Positions 42,734 to 54,141 of a DNA stretch of 64,000 bases are shown here, in pieces. A program made the translations under genes and the position numbers. The stretch is from Winogradskyella wichelsiae (GTDB lineage Bacteria > Bacteroidota > Bacteroidia > Flavobacteriales > Flavobacteriaceae), in NCBI RefSeq assembly GCF_013403925.1, contig NZ_JABFDJ010000007.1, positions 62,001 through 126,000 on the forward strand. The letters run 5' to 3'. The number at the start of each line of letters is the position of its first letter. Within the stretch, counting starts at the first letter, position 1. The notes beneath the pieces are model-generated. The model was not told the DNA's origin. It saw only the letters and a list, made by a program, of their open reading frames with translations, and did not search any database.

Positions 42734-45413
42734 TTACGCCGTAATCATTATCATTATTATCTATTTAGCAATGTTGTTTTACATTGCTTTTCTTGCTGAA
42801 AAGAAACGACAAAGTAAATGGGTAAATAATCCATACGTCTACACCTTGTCTTTAGCGGTTTATTGTTCAGCATGGACGTATTATGGAAGCTTAGGTATTG
42901 CCGCTAATTCCGGAATCCATTTTTTACCAATCTATTTAGGGCCTGTTATTGCTGCACCTCTATGGATTGTTGTGCTTCGGAAAATTATAAGAATTTCTAA
43001 GCAACATAAAATTTCATCTATTGCAGATTTTATTTCTTTACGTTACGGAAATAATAGGTTTTTAGGTGCATTAGTTACTGTGATTTGTCTTTTTGGTACC
43101 TTGCCTTATATTTCTTTACAGTTGAAGGCCGTCTCAGAAACCTTCGAAATTATATCTGGAGATAATAGTTATGTTTCTACCACCGTAATTGACGATTCTA
43201 CATTTTACATCGCTTTATTATTAGCCATATTCGCTGCTTTTTTTGGAACTCAAAATACAGATGCATCAGAAAAACATAAAGGTATTGTTGCTACAGTGGC
43301 ATTAGAGTCGATGTTGAAGTTGTTGTTTTTTCTGGCTATAGGAACGTATATTACATTCTACTTGTTTGATGGGACTTCGGATATTTATGAGAAAATTTCT
43401 GTAACAGATAACTTTAAAGAATTAACTACACTTGGTAAAGTAGAGGATGGTTTTAATTGGTTCTTCATGATCGCTTTATCATTTATGGTCGTGTTTTTAT
43501 TACCAAGACAGTTTCAAGTTGCCGTTTTAGAGAATAACAGAGAAAAACATCTTAAGAAGGCTATTTGGTTATTTCCATTGTATTTATTGTTGTTTAATAT
43601 CTTTGTCATCTTTATTGCTTGGGCAGGGAAACTCACTTTTGGGTCCACAGAAAATGCAGAATACTATACGCTATTATTGCCCTTAGAACATGGCAATACC
43701 TTTTTAGCAACGCTAGTTTTTTTAGGTGGTTTTTCAGCGGTGATTTCTATGGTTGTAGTGTCTACTTTGGCGTTGTCTACTATGGTGAGTAACAACTTGG
43801 TGATTCCGTATGGGTTCTTAGATAAATTCATAAAAAATCAACCGGAACGCAATTCAAAATACATCAAGACTATCCGTCGTGTTTCTATTTTTACCATCAT
43901 TATCGCAGCATATTTCTTTTATGTAATATTTTCAAAAGCACTATCGCTGTATTCCATAGGTTTAATATCGTTTGTGATTATATCTCAGTTAGCACCATCT
44001 TTTTTTATAGGTTTATATTGGAATCGTGGCTCTTCAAAAGGCGCCATTATTGGAATGATAGTCGGTTTTTGTGTTGCTATATACACCTTGGTTTTGCCGT
44101 TTACATTGGAAGCTTATACAGGTACAGACGATTTTCGTCAATATGGCTTATTGGGTATTGAAGCCTTAAAACCCTATGCCTTATTTGGAATTGATTTTCT
44201 AAGTCCACCAGCTCACGCTTTTTTCTGGAGTATAACCTTTAATTTGTTTAGCTATTTAATGTTTTCATTAATGTCTAAAGGAAATTATAGAGAACGTAAT
44301 TATGCTGAAATGTTTGTAGATAGTAAAAACTTTACAAATCTTCAGGATAATGCCTTGGTTTGGAAAGGTGAAGCTTATGTGGCAGATATTAAAAATGTTT
44401 TAGCACGATTTTTAGGTGAAAAAAGAGCGACTCGTGCTTTAAAAATATTTTTCACAAAGTATAAATTATCTCAAGATACACAGTTGGCAGATGCACGTTT
44501 AATTAATTTTTCAGAAAAACTCTTAACAGGAAGTATTGGTTCTGCATCAGCAAAAATATTAATTGCAAGTGTGGTTAAGGAAGAGCAGATTAGTTTGGTT
44601 GAGGTTTTAAAGATTTTAGAGGAATCTAAAGAGAACATAGTTAGCAATAAAGTACTTCTAGAAAAGTCGAATGAGTTATCTCAATTAACATCTCAATTGA
44701 AAGAAGCTAATGAAGAGTTGATAGATAAAGACAAGCAAAAAGATGAATTTTTAGATACTGTCGCCCATGAGTTAAAAACGCCAATAACAGGAATTCGTGC
44801 AGCAGCCGAAGTCATTCTAGATGATGAGGAAATGCCTAAAGAAATTAAAGCCCAATTTTTAAAGAATATTTTACAAGATTCGGATCGTTTAGGGCGCTTA
44901 ATCAATAATATTCTAGATTTTGAAAAATTAGAAACAGGTGGTTTGCATTTAGACTTACAACCACAAGATATTCAAAAAACAATTGGTAAAGCTATTGCTA
45001 GTGTTTCTCAAATTGCAGCAAAAAAAGAAGTTTTAATTGTAAATAACAATATGCATCCTTTTGTAATTAACTATGATGAAGACCGTATTCTTCAAGTGTT
45101 GACCAATTTATTATCTAATGCTATTAAATTTTGCGAAACAAAAACAGGAAAAATTATAGTCGATTATAAGATCGGTAACCAAGTCGTTGAAATCTCAGTA
45201 GCAGATAATGGAAAAGGAATTCCGGAAGAAGATTTTATTTATATTTTCGATAAATTTTACCAATCTAAAAATCAAAATACAAGAAAACCAGAAGGTAGTG
45301 GGTTAGGTTTAGCGATTACAAAACAAATAGTAGAAAAGCATAAAGGGAAAATTTGGGCCAAAAAAGACATAAAAAATGGTGCAACGCTTGTTTTTACAAT
45401 ACCTTTTGAGTAA
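42726..45413 (+). CDS. CrbS-like sensor kinase with sodium:solute symporter domain
   Basis: This is an 895-residue protein. Residues 1-520 are an SSS-family transporter domain with about 13 helices (WTYYGSLGIAANSGIHFLPI near 50). A STAC-like linker lies at about 540-625, a coiled coil at 626-670, then the kinase: H box VAHELKTPITGI with phosphoacceptor His681, N box LLSNAIKFC, G1 VADNGKGIPEED and G2 GSGLGLAI. CrbS kinases sense acetate flux and control acetyl-CoA synthetase in Vibrio and Pseudomonas. Here it lies between the symporter and two acyl-CoA synthetase genes. There is no PAS domain. Confidence 0.93.
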   Translation: MNSYAVIIIIIIYLAMLFYIAFLAEKKRQSKWVNNPYVYTLSLAVYCSAWTYYGSLGIAANSGIHFLPIYLGPVIAAPLWIVVLRKIIRISKQHKISSIADFISLRYGNNRFLGALVTVICLFGTLPYISLQLKAVSETFEIISGDNSYVSTTVIDDSTFYIALLLAIFAAFFGTQNTDASEKHKGIVATVALESMLKLLFFLAIGTYITFYLFDGTSDIYEKISVTDNFKELTTLGKVEDGFNWFFMIALSFMVVFLLPRQFQVAVLENNREKHLKKAIWLFPLYLLLFNIFVIFIAWAGKLTFGSTENAEYYTLLLPLEHGNTFLATLVFLGGFSAVISMVVVSTLALSTMVSNNLVIPYGFLDKFIKNQPERNSKYIKTIRRVSIFTIIIAAYFFYVIFSKALSLYSIGLISFVIISQLAPSFFIGLYWNRGSSKGAIIGMIVGFCVAIYTLVLPFTLEAYTGTDDFRQYGLLGIEALKPYALFGIDFLSPPAHAFFWSITFNLFSYLMFSLMSKGNYRERNYAEMFVDSKNFTNLQDNALVWKGEAYVADIKNVLARFLGEKRATRALKIFFTKYKLSQDTQLADARLINFSEKLLTGSIGSASAKILIASVVKEEQISLVEVLKILEESKENIVSNKVLLEKSNELSQLTSQLKEANEELIDKDKQKDEFLDTVAHELKTPITGIRAAAEVILDDEEMPKEIKAQFLKNILQDSDRLGRLINNILDFEKLETGGLHLDLQPQDIQKTIGKAIASVSQIAAKKEVLIVNNNMHPFVINYDEDRILQVLTNLLSNAIKFCETKTGKIIVDYKIGNQVVEISVADNGKGIPEEDFIYIFDKFYQSKNQNTRKPEGSGLGLAITKQIVEKHKGKIWAKKDIKNGATLVFTIPFE

Positions 45414-45429
45414 ATTGATACCCTAAAGT

Positions 45430-45795
45430 ATGAAGAAGAAGATTTTAATTGTTGACGATGAACCAAATATTGTGATGTCGTTAGAGTACACCTTCAAAAA
45501 ACAAGGTTTTGAAGTGTTTATTGCAAGAGATGGAAGTGAGGCTTTAGAAATATTAAAACATCATACGCCTAACGTTGTTTTGTTAGATATTATGATGCCA
45601 AATGTAGATGGGTATCAAACCTTAACATTTATAAAAGAAACAGAGAGTTTAAAACACATTAAAGTCGTGTTTTTAACCGCAAAGAATAAAGCTTCAGACG
45701 TTGAAAAGGGACTAAGTCTCGGAGCCGATAAATATTTAACTAAACCCTTTTCAGTAAAAAAAATAGTTTCTGAAATTCAGGAACTTGTGACTTAG
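45430..45795 (+). CDS. Single-domain response regulator
   Basis: The 121 residues are a complete receiver domain and nothing more. Asp9, Asp10 and Glu11 (VDDEP) hold the metal, Asp53 (LLDIMMP) is the phosphate acceptor, Thr83 (FLTAKN) and Lys105 (LTKPFS) are the switch residues. It lies 16 bases after the CrbS-like kinase and is its probable partner. CrbR, the normal partner, has a LuxR-type DNA-binding domain that is missing here, so the output must pass through another protein. Confidence 0.95.
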   Translation: MKKKILIVDDEPNIVMSLEYTFKKQGFEVFIARDGSEALEILKHHTPNVVLLDIMMPNVDGYQTLTFIKETESLKHIKVVFLTAKNKASDVEKGLSLGADKYLTKPFSVKKIVSEIQELVT

Positions 45796-45833
45796 AAACA
45801 GTCTGTTAAATCTTATTTGAAATTGGTTTTGTG

Positions 45834-45853
45834 TGCAAACAAACTAAGTTTAA
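45834..45853 (+). promoter_or_regulatory. Conserved motif upstream of the PrpE-like operon (copy 2)
   Basis: TGCAAACAAACTAAGTTTAA resembles the motif at 39040-39060. It lies 16 bases before the 74-residue membrane protein gene that is coupled to the PrpE-like gene. Confidence 0.35.
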
Positions 45854-45868
45854 TTAAAATTTAAAGAC

Positions 45869-46093
45869 ATGAAGTTTCACATTAACCCATTAGCGTCAGA
45901 TATAATTATAAGTATCTATGCAATTGCAACGCTTTTTATAAGGTTTAAATACGAAAACATTGCCAATGTAACACCTATGCTTTCTATAGTTATGGGGATT
46001 TGTTTCTTGGTGATTATTTGGGTACTTATAAAACTCAAAATACTCAATCCTAATTGGTTTGGCTTGCTTAACTCTAAAAAAGCAAAGTCATGA
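45869..46093 (+). CDS. 74-residue membrane protein coupled to the PrpE-like gene
   Basis: Two hydrophobic helices (about 8-24 and 36-58) and a basic tail (LLNSKKAKS) mark a small inner-membrane protein. Its stop overlaps the start of the propionyl-CoA synthetase-like gene by ATGA, so the two are translationally coupled. I do not recognise the family. It may attach or regulate a carboxylate-uptake function given its position in the block. Confidence 0.75.
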   Translation: MKFHINPLASDIIISIYAIATLFIRFKYENIANVTPMLSIVMGICFLVIIWVLIKLKILNPNWFGLLNSKKAKS

Positions 46094-47985
46094 AATACCA
46101 AGAATTTTATAACGAAAGTATACAGAACCCAGAGCAATTTTGGAAAAATCAAGCGAGCAATATAGATTGGTTTAAATCACCTAAAACTATTTTGTCTAAA
46201 GATCAATATGATTATAATCAATGGTTTGAAGATGGAGCGTTGAATCTCAGTTATTTGTGTATAGATAAGCATGTTAAGGATGGTTATGGAGCGCAAAAAG
46301 CCTTAATCTATGATTCACCTGTTACTAATACAAAGCAGCAAATTACATTTAATGAGTTACATCACGAAGTTTCAAAATTAGCCGGTGGTTTACAAAACTT
46401 AGGACTTACAAAGGGAGATACTTGTATTATTTATATGCCTATGATTCCTCAAGCTATTTATGCAATGTTAGCTTGTGCAAGACTTGGAGTTATTCATTCT
46501 GTTGTTTTTGGTGGATTTGCACCTCATGAGTTGGCCATTCGTATTGACGATTGTAAACCCAAAGCTATTATTACAGCATCTAATGGTGTAGAAATCGAAA
46601 AGATTATTCCTTATAAGCCTTTTGTAGATGAAGCCATTGTAAAGGCCGTAAATAAACCTAAACATGTTATTGTTTTTGATCGGGAACTCGGGGTTGAAAT
46701 CCCAGAGAAAGATTATGATATAGATTATACAACTTTAGTTGAAAAATCACCATCTATAGAAGCAGTAGCGGTAGCATCAACACATCCTTCTTATGTATTG
46801 TATACATCAGGAACAACGGGAACACCTAAAGGAATTATTAGAGATACAGGCGGATATGCAACCGCGCTTAAGTTCTCTATGAAATATATTTATGGTGTAG
46901 ATGAAGGTGAAACCTTTTGGGCAGCAAGTGATGTTGGTTGGGTTGTGGGGCATAGTTTTATTGCTTACGGACCATTATTAAATAGAAATACAACTATTGT
47001 TTTTGAAGGTAAACCGATTAGAACACCAGATGCTTCTACTTTTTGGCGTGTAATAGATGAAAATAAAGTGAAAGCGATGTTTACGGCACCAACAGCCATA
47101 AGAGCAATTAAAAAAGAAGATCCAACAGGTCGTTTATTAAAACCATACGATTTATCTAGCTTAAAATATTTATTTCTAGCAGGTGAACGTTGTGATGTGG
47201 CTACTTTAAATTGGGCAGAAGAAAAATTAAATATTCCTGTTATTGACCATTGGTGGCAAACCGAAAGTGGGTGGCCTATGCTAGCTAATATGGTAGGTGT
47301 AGCTATTCAACCTATAAAAGAAGGATCAGCAGGTTTATCGGTATGTGGTTATGATATTCAAATATTAAATGAAGAAGGTGAAGAAGTCCAATCTAGTGTA
47401 GAAGGTTATGTGGCATTAAAACTACCATTGCCACCAGGAACGCTAAGCAATCTTTGGGGGAACCCTGATCGTTTTAAGTTTGGGTATTTAAATCGTTTTC
47501 CTGGGTATTATTTTTCTGGAGATGGCGGTTATAAAGATGAAGATGGTTACGTATTTATAACGGGGCGTGTAGATGATATTATAAATGTTGCCGGACATCG
47601 TTTATCTACTGCAGAAATGGAAGAGATTGTATTTTCACATAAAGCGGTTGCAGAATGCGCTGTATTTGGTGTGCATTGTGAATTAAAGGGACAAAAGCCT
47701 TTAGGTTTAGTGGTTTTAAAAACAGATAAAGTTTATGAAGCAGAACAAACACAAAAGGAAATAATAAAAGACGTTAGACGAGAAATAGGAGCAGTGGCAT
47801 CTTTTAGACAAGTACTTGTTGTACAGCGTTTACCAAAAACAAGAAGCGGTAAAACATTACGTAAATTATTGCGGAATATCGCTGATGACCTAGAATTTAA
47901 TATACCATCAACCATTGATGATGTTGCTATTGTAGATGAAATAAAAGCAGTATATCAAATACATAAAATAGGGATTCATAGTTAG
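46090..47985 (+). CDS. Propionyl-CoA synthetase-like (PrpE-type) acyl-CoA ligase
   Basis: This is a 631-residue AMP-forming ligase. The phosphate loop is YTSGTTGTPKGIIRDTGGYA, substrate motif WWQTESGWPM, adenylate-binding FSGDGGYKDEDGYVFITGR, and catalytic Lys588 in TRSGKTLRKLLR. The variants RDTGGYA and ESGWP (not HTTAGY and ETGG as in Acs downstream) are those of PrpE, which prefers propionate. The paralogue Acs follows after 108 bases, so the cell can activate two short acids. Exact substrate preference is an inference. Confidence 0.9.
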   Translation: MKYQEFYNESIQNPEQFWKNQASNIDWFKSPKTILSKDQYDYNQWFEDGALNLSYLCIDKHVKDGYGAQKALIYDSPVTNTKQQITFNELHHEVSKLAGGLQNLGLTKGDTCIIYMPMIPQAIYAMLACARLGVIHSVVFGGFAPHELAIRIDDCKPKAIITASNGVEIEKIIPYKPFVDEAIVKAVNKPKHVIVFDRELGVEIPEKDYDIDYTTLVEKSPSIEAVAVASTHPSYVLYTSGTTGTPKGIIRDTGGYATALKFSMKYIYGVDEGETFWAASDVGWVVGHSFIAYGPLLNRNTTIVFEGKPIRTPDASTFWRVIDENKVKAMFTAPTAIRAIKKEDPTGRLLKPYDLSSLKYLFLAGERCDVATLNWAEEKLNIPVIDHWWQTESGWPMLANMVGVAIQPIKEGSAGLSVCGYDIQILNEEGEEVQSSVEGYVALKLPLPPGTLSNLWGNPDRFKFGYLNRFPGYYFSGDGGYKDEDGYVFITGRVDDIINVAGHRLSTAEMEEIVFSHKAVAECAVFGVHCELKGQKPLGLVVLKTDKVYEAEQTQKEIIKDVRREIGAVASFRQVLVVQRLPKTRSGKTLRKLLRNIADDLEFNIPSTIDDVAIVDEIKAVYQIHKIGIHS

Positions 47986-48093
47986 GATTTAAATTTAATA
48001 TCTTTAAAAATAGAAATCACCAATAAACTCGTTTCCTCTCGTGTTTAATAATGCGTTTGAGAAATTTAGAAATAACAATAAAATATAAAAAGA

Positions 48094-50001
<1,908 letters not shown>

Positions 50002-50003
50002 GT

Positions 50004-50165
50004 TTAAGATTCGTTTTCCTTTTTAGCTTTAGCAAGTTCAACAATAGCTTTTAGTCTAGCTTTGCGTTCGTCAGATTTAGACTTTAATTTATTCTTTTTC
50101 TGGTTAATCAGCCTGCTATGTTTCGCTTTGTTTACAGTGTTTTTTTCTCGTCCTTTTTTGGCCAT
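50004..50165 (-). CDS. Small basic protein
   Basis: The 53 residues from MAKKGREKNTVNKAKHSR contain a very high share of Lys and Arg and no hydrophobic core; the C-terminal half is a predicted amphipathic helix (ERKARLKAIVELAKAKKE). It probably binds nucleic acid or the ribosome. A longer frame from 50192 is rejected because a TAnnTTTG -7 element overlaps that start. It is antisense to any read-through of acs. Confidence 0.65.
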   Translation of the reverse strand: MAKKGREKNTVNKAKHSRLINQKKNKLKSKSDERKARLKAIVELAKAKKENES

Positions 50166-50189
50166 GGTTAAATCATAATTATCAAGTTG

Positions 50190-50197
50190 CAAAACTA
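50190..50197 (-). promoter_or_regulatory. -7 element of the small basic protein gene (TAGTTTTG)
   Basis: It matches TAnnTTTG on the minus strand, 25 bases before the ATG at 50165, and fixes the start choice. Confidence 0.5.
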
Positions 50198-50218
50198 AGC
50201 ATAATTTAATATAAACTT

Positions 50219-50256
50219 AATGGCATTGTAGATCGCTTTTATTCTACAATGCCATT
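50219..50256 (+). terminator. Strong hairpin between divergent genes
   Basis: AATGGCATTGTAGA and TCTACAATGCCATT form a perfect 14-base stem with a ten-base loop, followed by TTACTTTTTT. It could end the acs transcript after it has crossed the antisense small gene. Confidence 0.65.
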
Positions 50257-50292
50257 TTACTTTTTTATCTTCGCCTCAAATTAGAAAAAGTT

Positions 50293-50952
50293 ATGCTAAA
50301 AGCTGTATTATTTGACATGGATGGTGTTATTGTTGATACCGAACCTTTACACCGTAAAGCTTATTTTCAAATGTTTGATGAGGTGAATATTGATGTAACG
50401 GATAAGTTGTTTGAATCTTTTACAGGACAATCCACTATTAATATTTGTAAATACATAGTTGATCAGTTTAATTTAACTGAAACACCAGAATACTTAGTAA
50501 GTTTAAAACGTAAGCATTATAAATATTTGTTTGATAATGGAGAGCTAGATCTTATTGAAGGGGTTTTAGAGCGAATTAAAGATTTTCATGCTAATGGTGT
50601 AACTTTAGTCGTCGCTTCTTCTGCGTCAATGCCAGGGATAGAGCTTATTTTTAATCGTTTTGATCTTAATCCTTATTTTACAGCTAAGTTTAGTGGGGCA
50701 GATTTGAAAGAATCTAAACCGCACCCAGAAATTTTTCTAAAAGCGGCAGAATCTACAGGTTTTGATAAATCTGAATGTATGGTAATTGAAGATTCTACTA
50801 ATGGAATTAAAGCAGCTAATGCGGCAGGTATTTTTTGTGTGGGTTATAAGAGTCTAAATTCTAAGAATCAAAATTATAAAATTGCTAATTATGTAATTTC
50901 TGATTTTAGTGCGATTGCTTTTTCTAAAAGTAAAGATTTTTTTACACCTTAG
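50293..50952 (+). CDS. HAD phosphatase of the beta-phosphoglucomutase type
   Basis: This is a 219-residue HAD enzyme. The motif FDMDGVIVDTEPLH holds the catalytic aspartates and VVASSASMPG motif II; a basic residue in GADLKESKPHPEIF and VIEDSTNGIKAANAAG complete the active site. The helical cap between residues 15 and 90 and the DGVIVDTEP signature place it near beta-phosphoglucomutase and sugar-phosphate phosphatases. The substrate is unknown. A terminator follows. Confidence 0.88.
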   Translation: MLKAVLFDMDGVIVDTEPLHRKAYFQMFDEVNIDVTDKLFESFTGQSTINICKYIVDQFNLTETPEYLVSLKRKHYKYLFDNGELDLIEGVLERIKDFHANGVTLVVASSASMPGIELIFNRFDLNPYFTAKFSGADLKESKPHPEIFLKAAESTGFDKSECMVIEDSTNGIKAANAAGIFCVGYKSLNSKNQNYKIANYVISDFSAIAFSKSKDFFTP

Positions 50953-50974
50953 ATTTAAATAATAGATTATTAAA

Positions 50975-51014
50975 ACAAAAAAAGTTGCTAATTTACTTAG
51001 CAACTTTTTTTTTT
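50975..51014. terminator. Bidirectional terminator
   Basis: AAAAAAGTTGCTAA and TTAGCAACTTTTTT, with ATTTAC-type loop bases between them, form a perfect stem flanked by A and T runs. It serves the convergent HAD and barrel-receptor genes. Confidence 0.9.
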
Positions 51015-51037
51015 GTTTTGTATGTTTTTGTGAAGGT

Positions 51038-53569
51038 TTATCCTTCAAATTCGATATCATCTCCTCCGTTTCCACGTTGTCCAGAACGATCCTTGTTGTT
51101 TAACCTTTGGTTAAATCTGTAGATGAAAGAAACATTAACTTGGCGTTGTCTCCATTGAAATTCGCTATATCGACTGTAGAAATCTGTAGTGGTTACAGAT
51201 TCGTATTTTCTAGAGTTAAGTAAATCTCTAACGTTTACTGAAATAGTCGCTTTTTTATTTATTATTTCTTTGCTGAATGCTAAGTCTAATGAGAAAATAC
51301 CATCAGTATCTGATTGTGCATCTTGTCTTGCGCCTCTGTAAAACGCACTTGTTTGCCAATCTATAGCTAGAGGTAAAGTGACTTTAGAACTGAAACGTGC
51401 AAACCAACTTGTGTTTTTGGCTCCATAATCTACGCCATTAAAATCACCTTCTGTTTCAAATTGAAAGAAGTTAAAACTAGAGTTTAAACGTAACCATTTT
51501 TCAGGATTATACATAGCACCTAGTTCAGCTCCAACTCTTTTATTAGTCGCTAAGTTAATAGGAATTGTTCTAATAATATCAATACCATCTGTGGTTGTTT
51601 GACCAGTGTTTTCCTGTACACGTTCAAAAGAATCTGTTTCGTGTTGGTAGTACACCGATGAGGTAAGTGTAAACTTTTCCCAACGTTTTAAATAGCCTAA
51701 ATCAAAAGTGCTAGAGTAAGCAGGGTCTAAATTAGGATTTCCTTGAAAAATATTAGTTCTACTAGAACGAGAAGGGAAAGGGTTGATATACCAACCACGA
51801 GGACGGTTAATTCTTCTATTATATCCAAGTGTAATACTTTCTTCATTCCCATTGTCAGTTGTATTTAAATTATAAATAAAGTTAACGGTAGGGAATAAAC
51901 CTAAATAATTATTATTAAAATCAGTATCAATTGGGAAACCGAATTCAGTATTCAATTCTTGTTCTGTAAGACGTGAATCAATTTTTCCTTTTAACTGTGT
52001 GTTTTCTAATCGTAATCCAAATAGATAAGAGAATCGCCCAATTTTAGATCCGTACTGCGTATATAAAGCGTTTACGTTTTCTGTATAATCGAAGATATTT
52101 GAAATTGATTCGTTAATTTCAAGAATTCCAGTATCTGTATCTTCTTGATCTAGTTGATAATCCGTGTTACTATTTTTAAAGTTGCCACGATACCCAGCTT
52201 CAAAACGAGAATCTTTTCCTAAAGGTAATACGTAGTCTGCTTGGAATAGGTATTCTTTTTGATCTTCATAAGTAAATTCTTGTTCAATTTGGAAAGGTTC
52301 TGGTGTCGTTTGACTCGTGAAAATATAATCTTCACTAAGGTAAGTGAGTCCATCTTCTTTGTCTTTCTCGTATTGAAAGTCAGCAGTCAATTTATGATCA
52401 CTATCATCTCCAAAACGTTTAACGTAATTAACTGCAATTTGATATTTGTTATCTTTTTCTGTTTCTCTTTCTCTTCTAAGGGTTTCTTCAACAATAATAT
52501 TATCGCTAAAGCGTTCACTATTATTTAATGAAACGTCAGAGTCATTTCCGAAATTGTAAAATAAACTACCCGTTATAGATGAAGATTCATTTAAAAAATA
52601 CTCCATACCAATGTTGGCATTATAGTTTCTGCTTAAGCGGTCAACTTTTTGGTCTTCACGGATTCTTCTGAATTCTGGTTCGTCTATTAGTCCGTCTTCG
52701 TCTAAGGTATCAAAATAGTCAACATCAGTGAAAGTTGTACGTGGGGCATCAGAATAACGCCATCCAAAATTTGAGAATAAATTGTATTTTTCTCTACGAT
52801 AATTTAATGCTGCAGAAGTTCCAAGGTTATCCGGATTTCCACCTGTTAAGGTTATGGATCCATTAAACCCAAGTGTTTCTTTTTGTCTTAAAATAATATT
52901 AAGAATTCCTGCAGTTCCTTCAGCATCATATCTAGCAGAGGGTGAAGTTATAACTTCTACACGTTCAATAGCTTCTGCAGGTAATTGACTTAGTATATTA
53001 CTATCTCCAAAACCAGCCATAGCCGATGGTTTTCCGTTAATTAAAATTCTAACATTTTCATTTCCTCTAAGACTTATAGCTCCTTCTACATCTACAGTAA
53101 CTGAAGGCACGTTATTAAGAGCATCGTTGACCGTACCACCAGCGGTAGTTAAATCTTTTCCTATGTTATAAACTTTTTTGTCTAACTTTATTTCTACCGT
53201 AGTTTTTTCGGCAACGACCATAACTTCATTTAGTGTTGATACGTCTAATGCTAAATGAATAGTACCTAAGTTAAGGTCACTCGTAATATTTTTTTCAGGG
53301 AAAGTTTTAGTTTGATAAGAGATGTATTCTACAGAAATCTCATAGTTTCCAGCAGGAACTTCAACTTCAAATTTACCTTTAGGGTCTGTGATCCCCCCAG
53401 TTATAATTTTATTGTCTATTTTAGATTTAATAACAACAGTGGCATATTCTAAAGGGATATTAGTATCGTCTTCTAATACAGTTCCTTTAATTGTTACGTC
53501 TTTTTGTGCAAACGTAAAATTTAAAAAGAAAATAAAAAATGTAGCGGTTATTATGTTTAGTTTCATCAT
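51038..53569 (-). CDS. Outer-membrane barrel receptor with carboxypeptidase-regulatory and plug domains
   Basis: This is an 843-residue TonB-receptor-like protein (start at either of two adjacent ATGs). A signal peptide ends FTFAQ; a carboxypeptidase-regulatory-like domain covers about 25-110 (IPLEYATVVIKSK), a plug domain about 120-225 (NVRILINGKPSAM; IERVEVITSPSARYDAEG), and then the OMP_b-brl barrel (family PF14905). There is no obvious TonB box. It is transcribed alone from a -7 element 18 bases upstream. The substrate is unknown. Confidence 0.9.
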   Translation of the reverse strand: MMKLNIITATFFIFFLNFTFAQKDVTIKGTVLEDDTNIPLEYATVVIKSKIDNKIITGGITDPKGKFEVEVPAGNYEISVEYISYQTKTFPEKNITSDLNLGTIHLALDVSTLNEVMVVAEKTTVEIKLDKKVYNIGKDLTTAGGTVNDALNNVPSVTVDVEGAISLRGNENVRILINGKPSAMAGFGDSNILSQLPAEAIERVEVITSPSARYDAEGTAGILNIILRQKETLGFNGSITLTGGNPDNLGTSAALNYRREKYNLFSNFGWRYSDAPRTTFTDVDYFDTLDEDGLIDEPEFRRIREDQKVDRLSRNYNANIGMEYFLNESSSITGSLFYNFGNDSDVSLNNSERFSDNIIVEETLRRERETEKDNKYQIAVNYVKRFGDDSDHKLTADFQYEKDKEDGLTYLSEDYIFTSQTTPEPFQIEQEFTYEDQKEYLFQADYVLPLGKDSRFEAGYRGNFKNSNTDYQLDQEDTDTGILEINESISNIFDYTENVNALYTQYGSKIGRFSYLFGLRLENTQLKGKIDSRLTEQELNTEFGFPIDTDFNNNYLGLFPTVNFIYNLNTTDNGNEESITLGYNRRINRPRGWYINPFPSRSSRTNIFQGNPNLDPAYSSTFDLGYLKRWEKFTLTSSVYYQHETDSFERVQENTGQTTTDGIDIIRTIPINLATNKRVGAELGAMYNPEKWLRLNSSFNFFQFETEGDFNGVDYGAKNTSWFARFSSKVTLPLAIDWQTSAFYRGARQDAQSDTDGIFSLDLAFSKEIINKKATISVNVRDLLNSRKYESVTTTDFYSRYSEFQWRQRQVNVSFIYRFNQRLNNKDRSGQRGNGGDDIEFEG

Positions 53570-53586
53570 AAGGATTTGTTAGTTTG

Positions 53587-53594
53587 CAAAAATA
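53587..53594 (-). promoter_or_regulatory. -7 element of the barrel receptor gene (TATTTTTG)
   Basis: It matches TAnnTTTG on the minus strand, 18 bases before the first ATG. No TTG at -33. Confidence 0.5.
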
Positions 53595-53681
53595 CGCTTC
53601 CTTATGATGTATTTGGTTAATCTTTTGTTAAACGAAATTCCTTTGTGTTAAAGGGGCTCAGCTTGATTTTTTAACAAACCA

Positions 53682-54128
53682 TTAATCTTTCTTTCTTTTC
53701 TTTCTTTTTTTCTTCACTTCCTTTTCATCAAAACCTCCTTTAACCATATCCATAAGTTTAGTCATGTCACTTTCTGAAATAAGTTCGTTTAGCTCTACAA
53801 AATGAGTATTTTCTAAAGCTTTAATGGCATTATCTCTATCTAAATAGTGTTCAAATGGTGTTTTTAATATCGTTATTTTTTCTTCAAAAAAACTATTTAC
53901 ATTTTGTTTTATGATATGCTTTTGAAACTCATCTGCTTCCAAAGTGGATAAAAAATTATCGATATATTCATCTTTACGTTCTTCTATTTCACGTTCTCTT
54001 TTGGCAATATCTTGTTCTGAAGGTTCTCTATTGGTCTGAGGAATATTATTTGTATTTCTTCGACTACGTTGCGCATTAATATTTAAACCTAGGATAAGCG
54101 TGAATAGTATTAAAAGTAAATTTTTCAT
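53682..54128 (-). CDS. Secreted lysine-rich protein of unknown function
   Basis: This is a 148-residue protein with a signal peptide ending LNINAQ, then a charged helix (SEQDIAKREREIEERKDEYID) and helical segments, closing with the basic tail KKKRKKRKKD. It resembles small periplasmic chaperone-like helical proteins in pattern only. It starts 13 bases after the ArsC-like gene, so it is probably in the prfB-arsC transcript. Confidence 0.78.
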   Translation of the reverse strand: MKNLLLILFTLILGLNINAQRSRRNTNNIPQTNREPSEQDIAKREREIEERKDEYIDNFLSTLEADEFQKHIIKQNVNSFFEEKITILKTPFEHYLDRDNAIKALENTHFVELNELISESDMTKLMDMVKGGFDEKEVKKKRKKRKKD

Positions 54129-54141
54129 TTTAAGTTTATTT

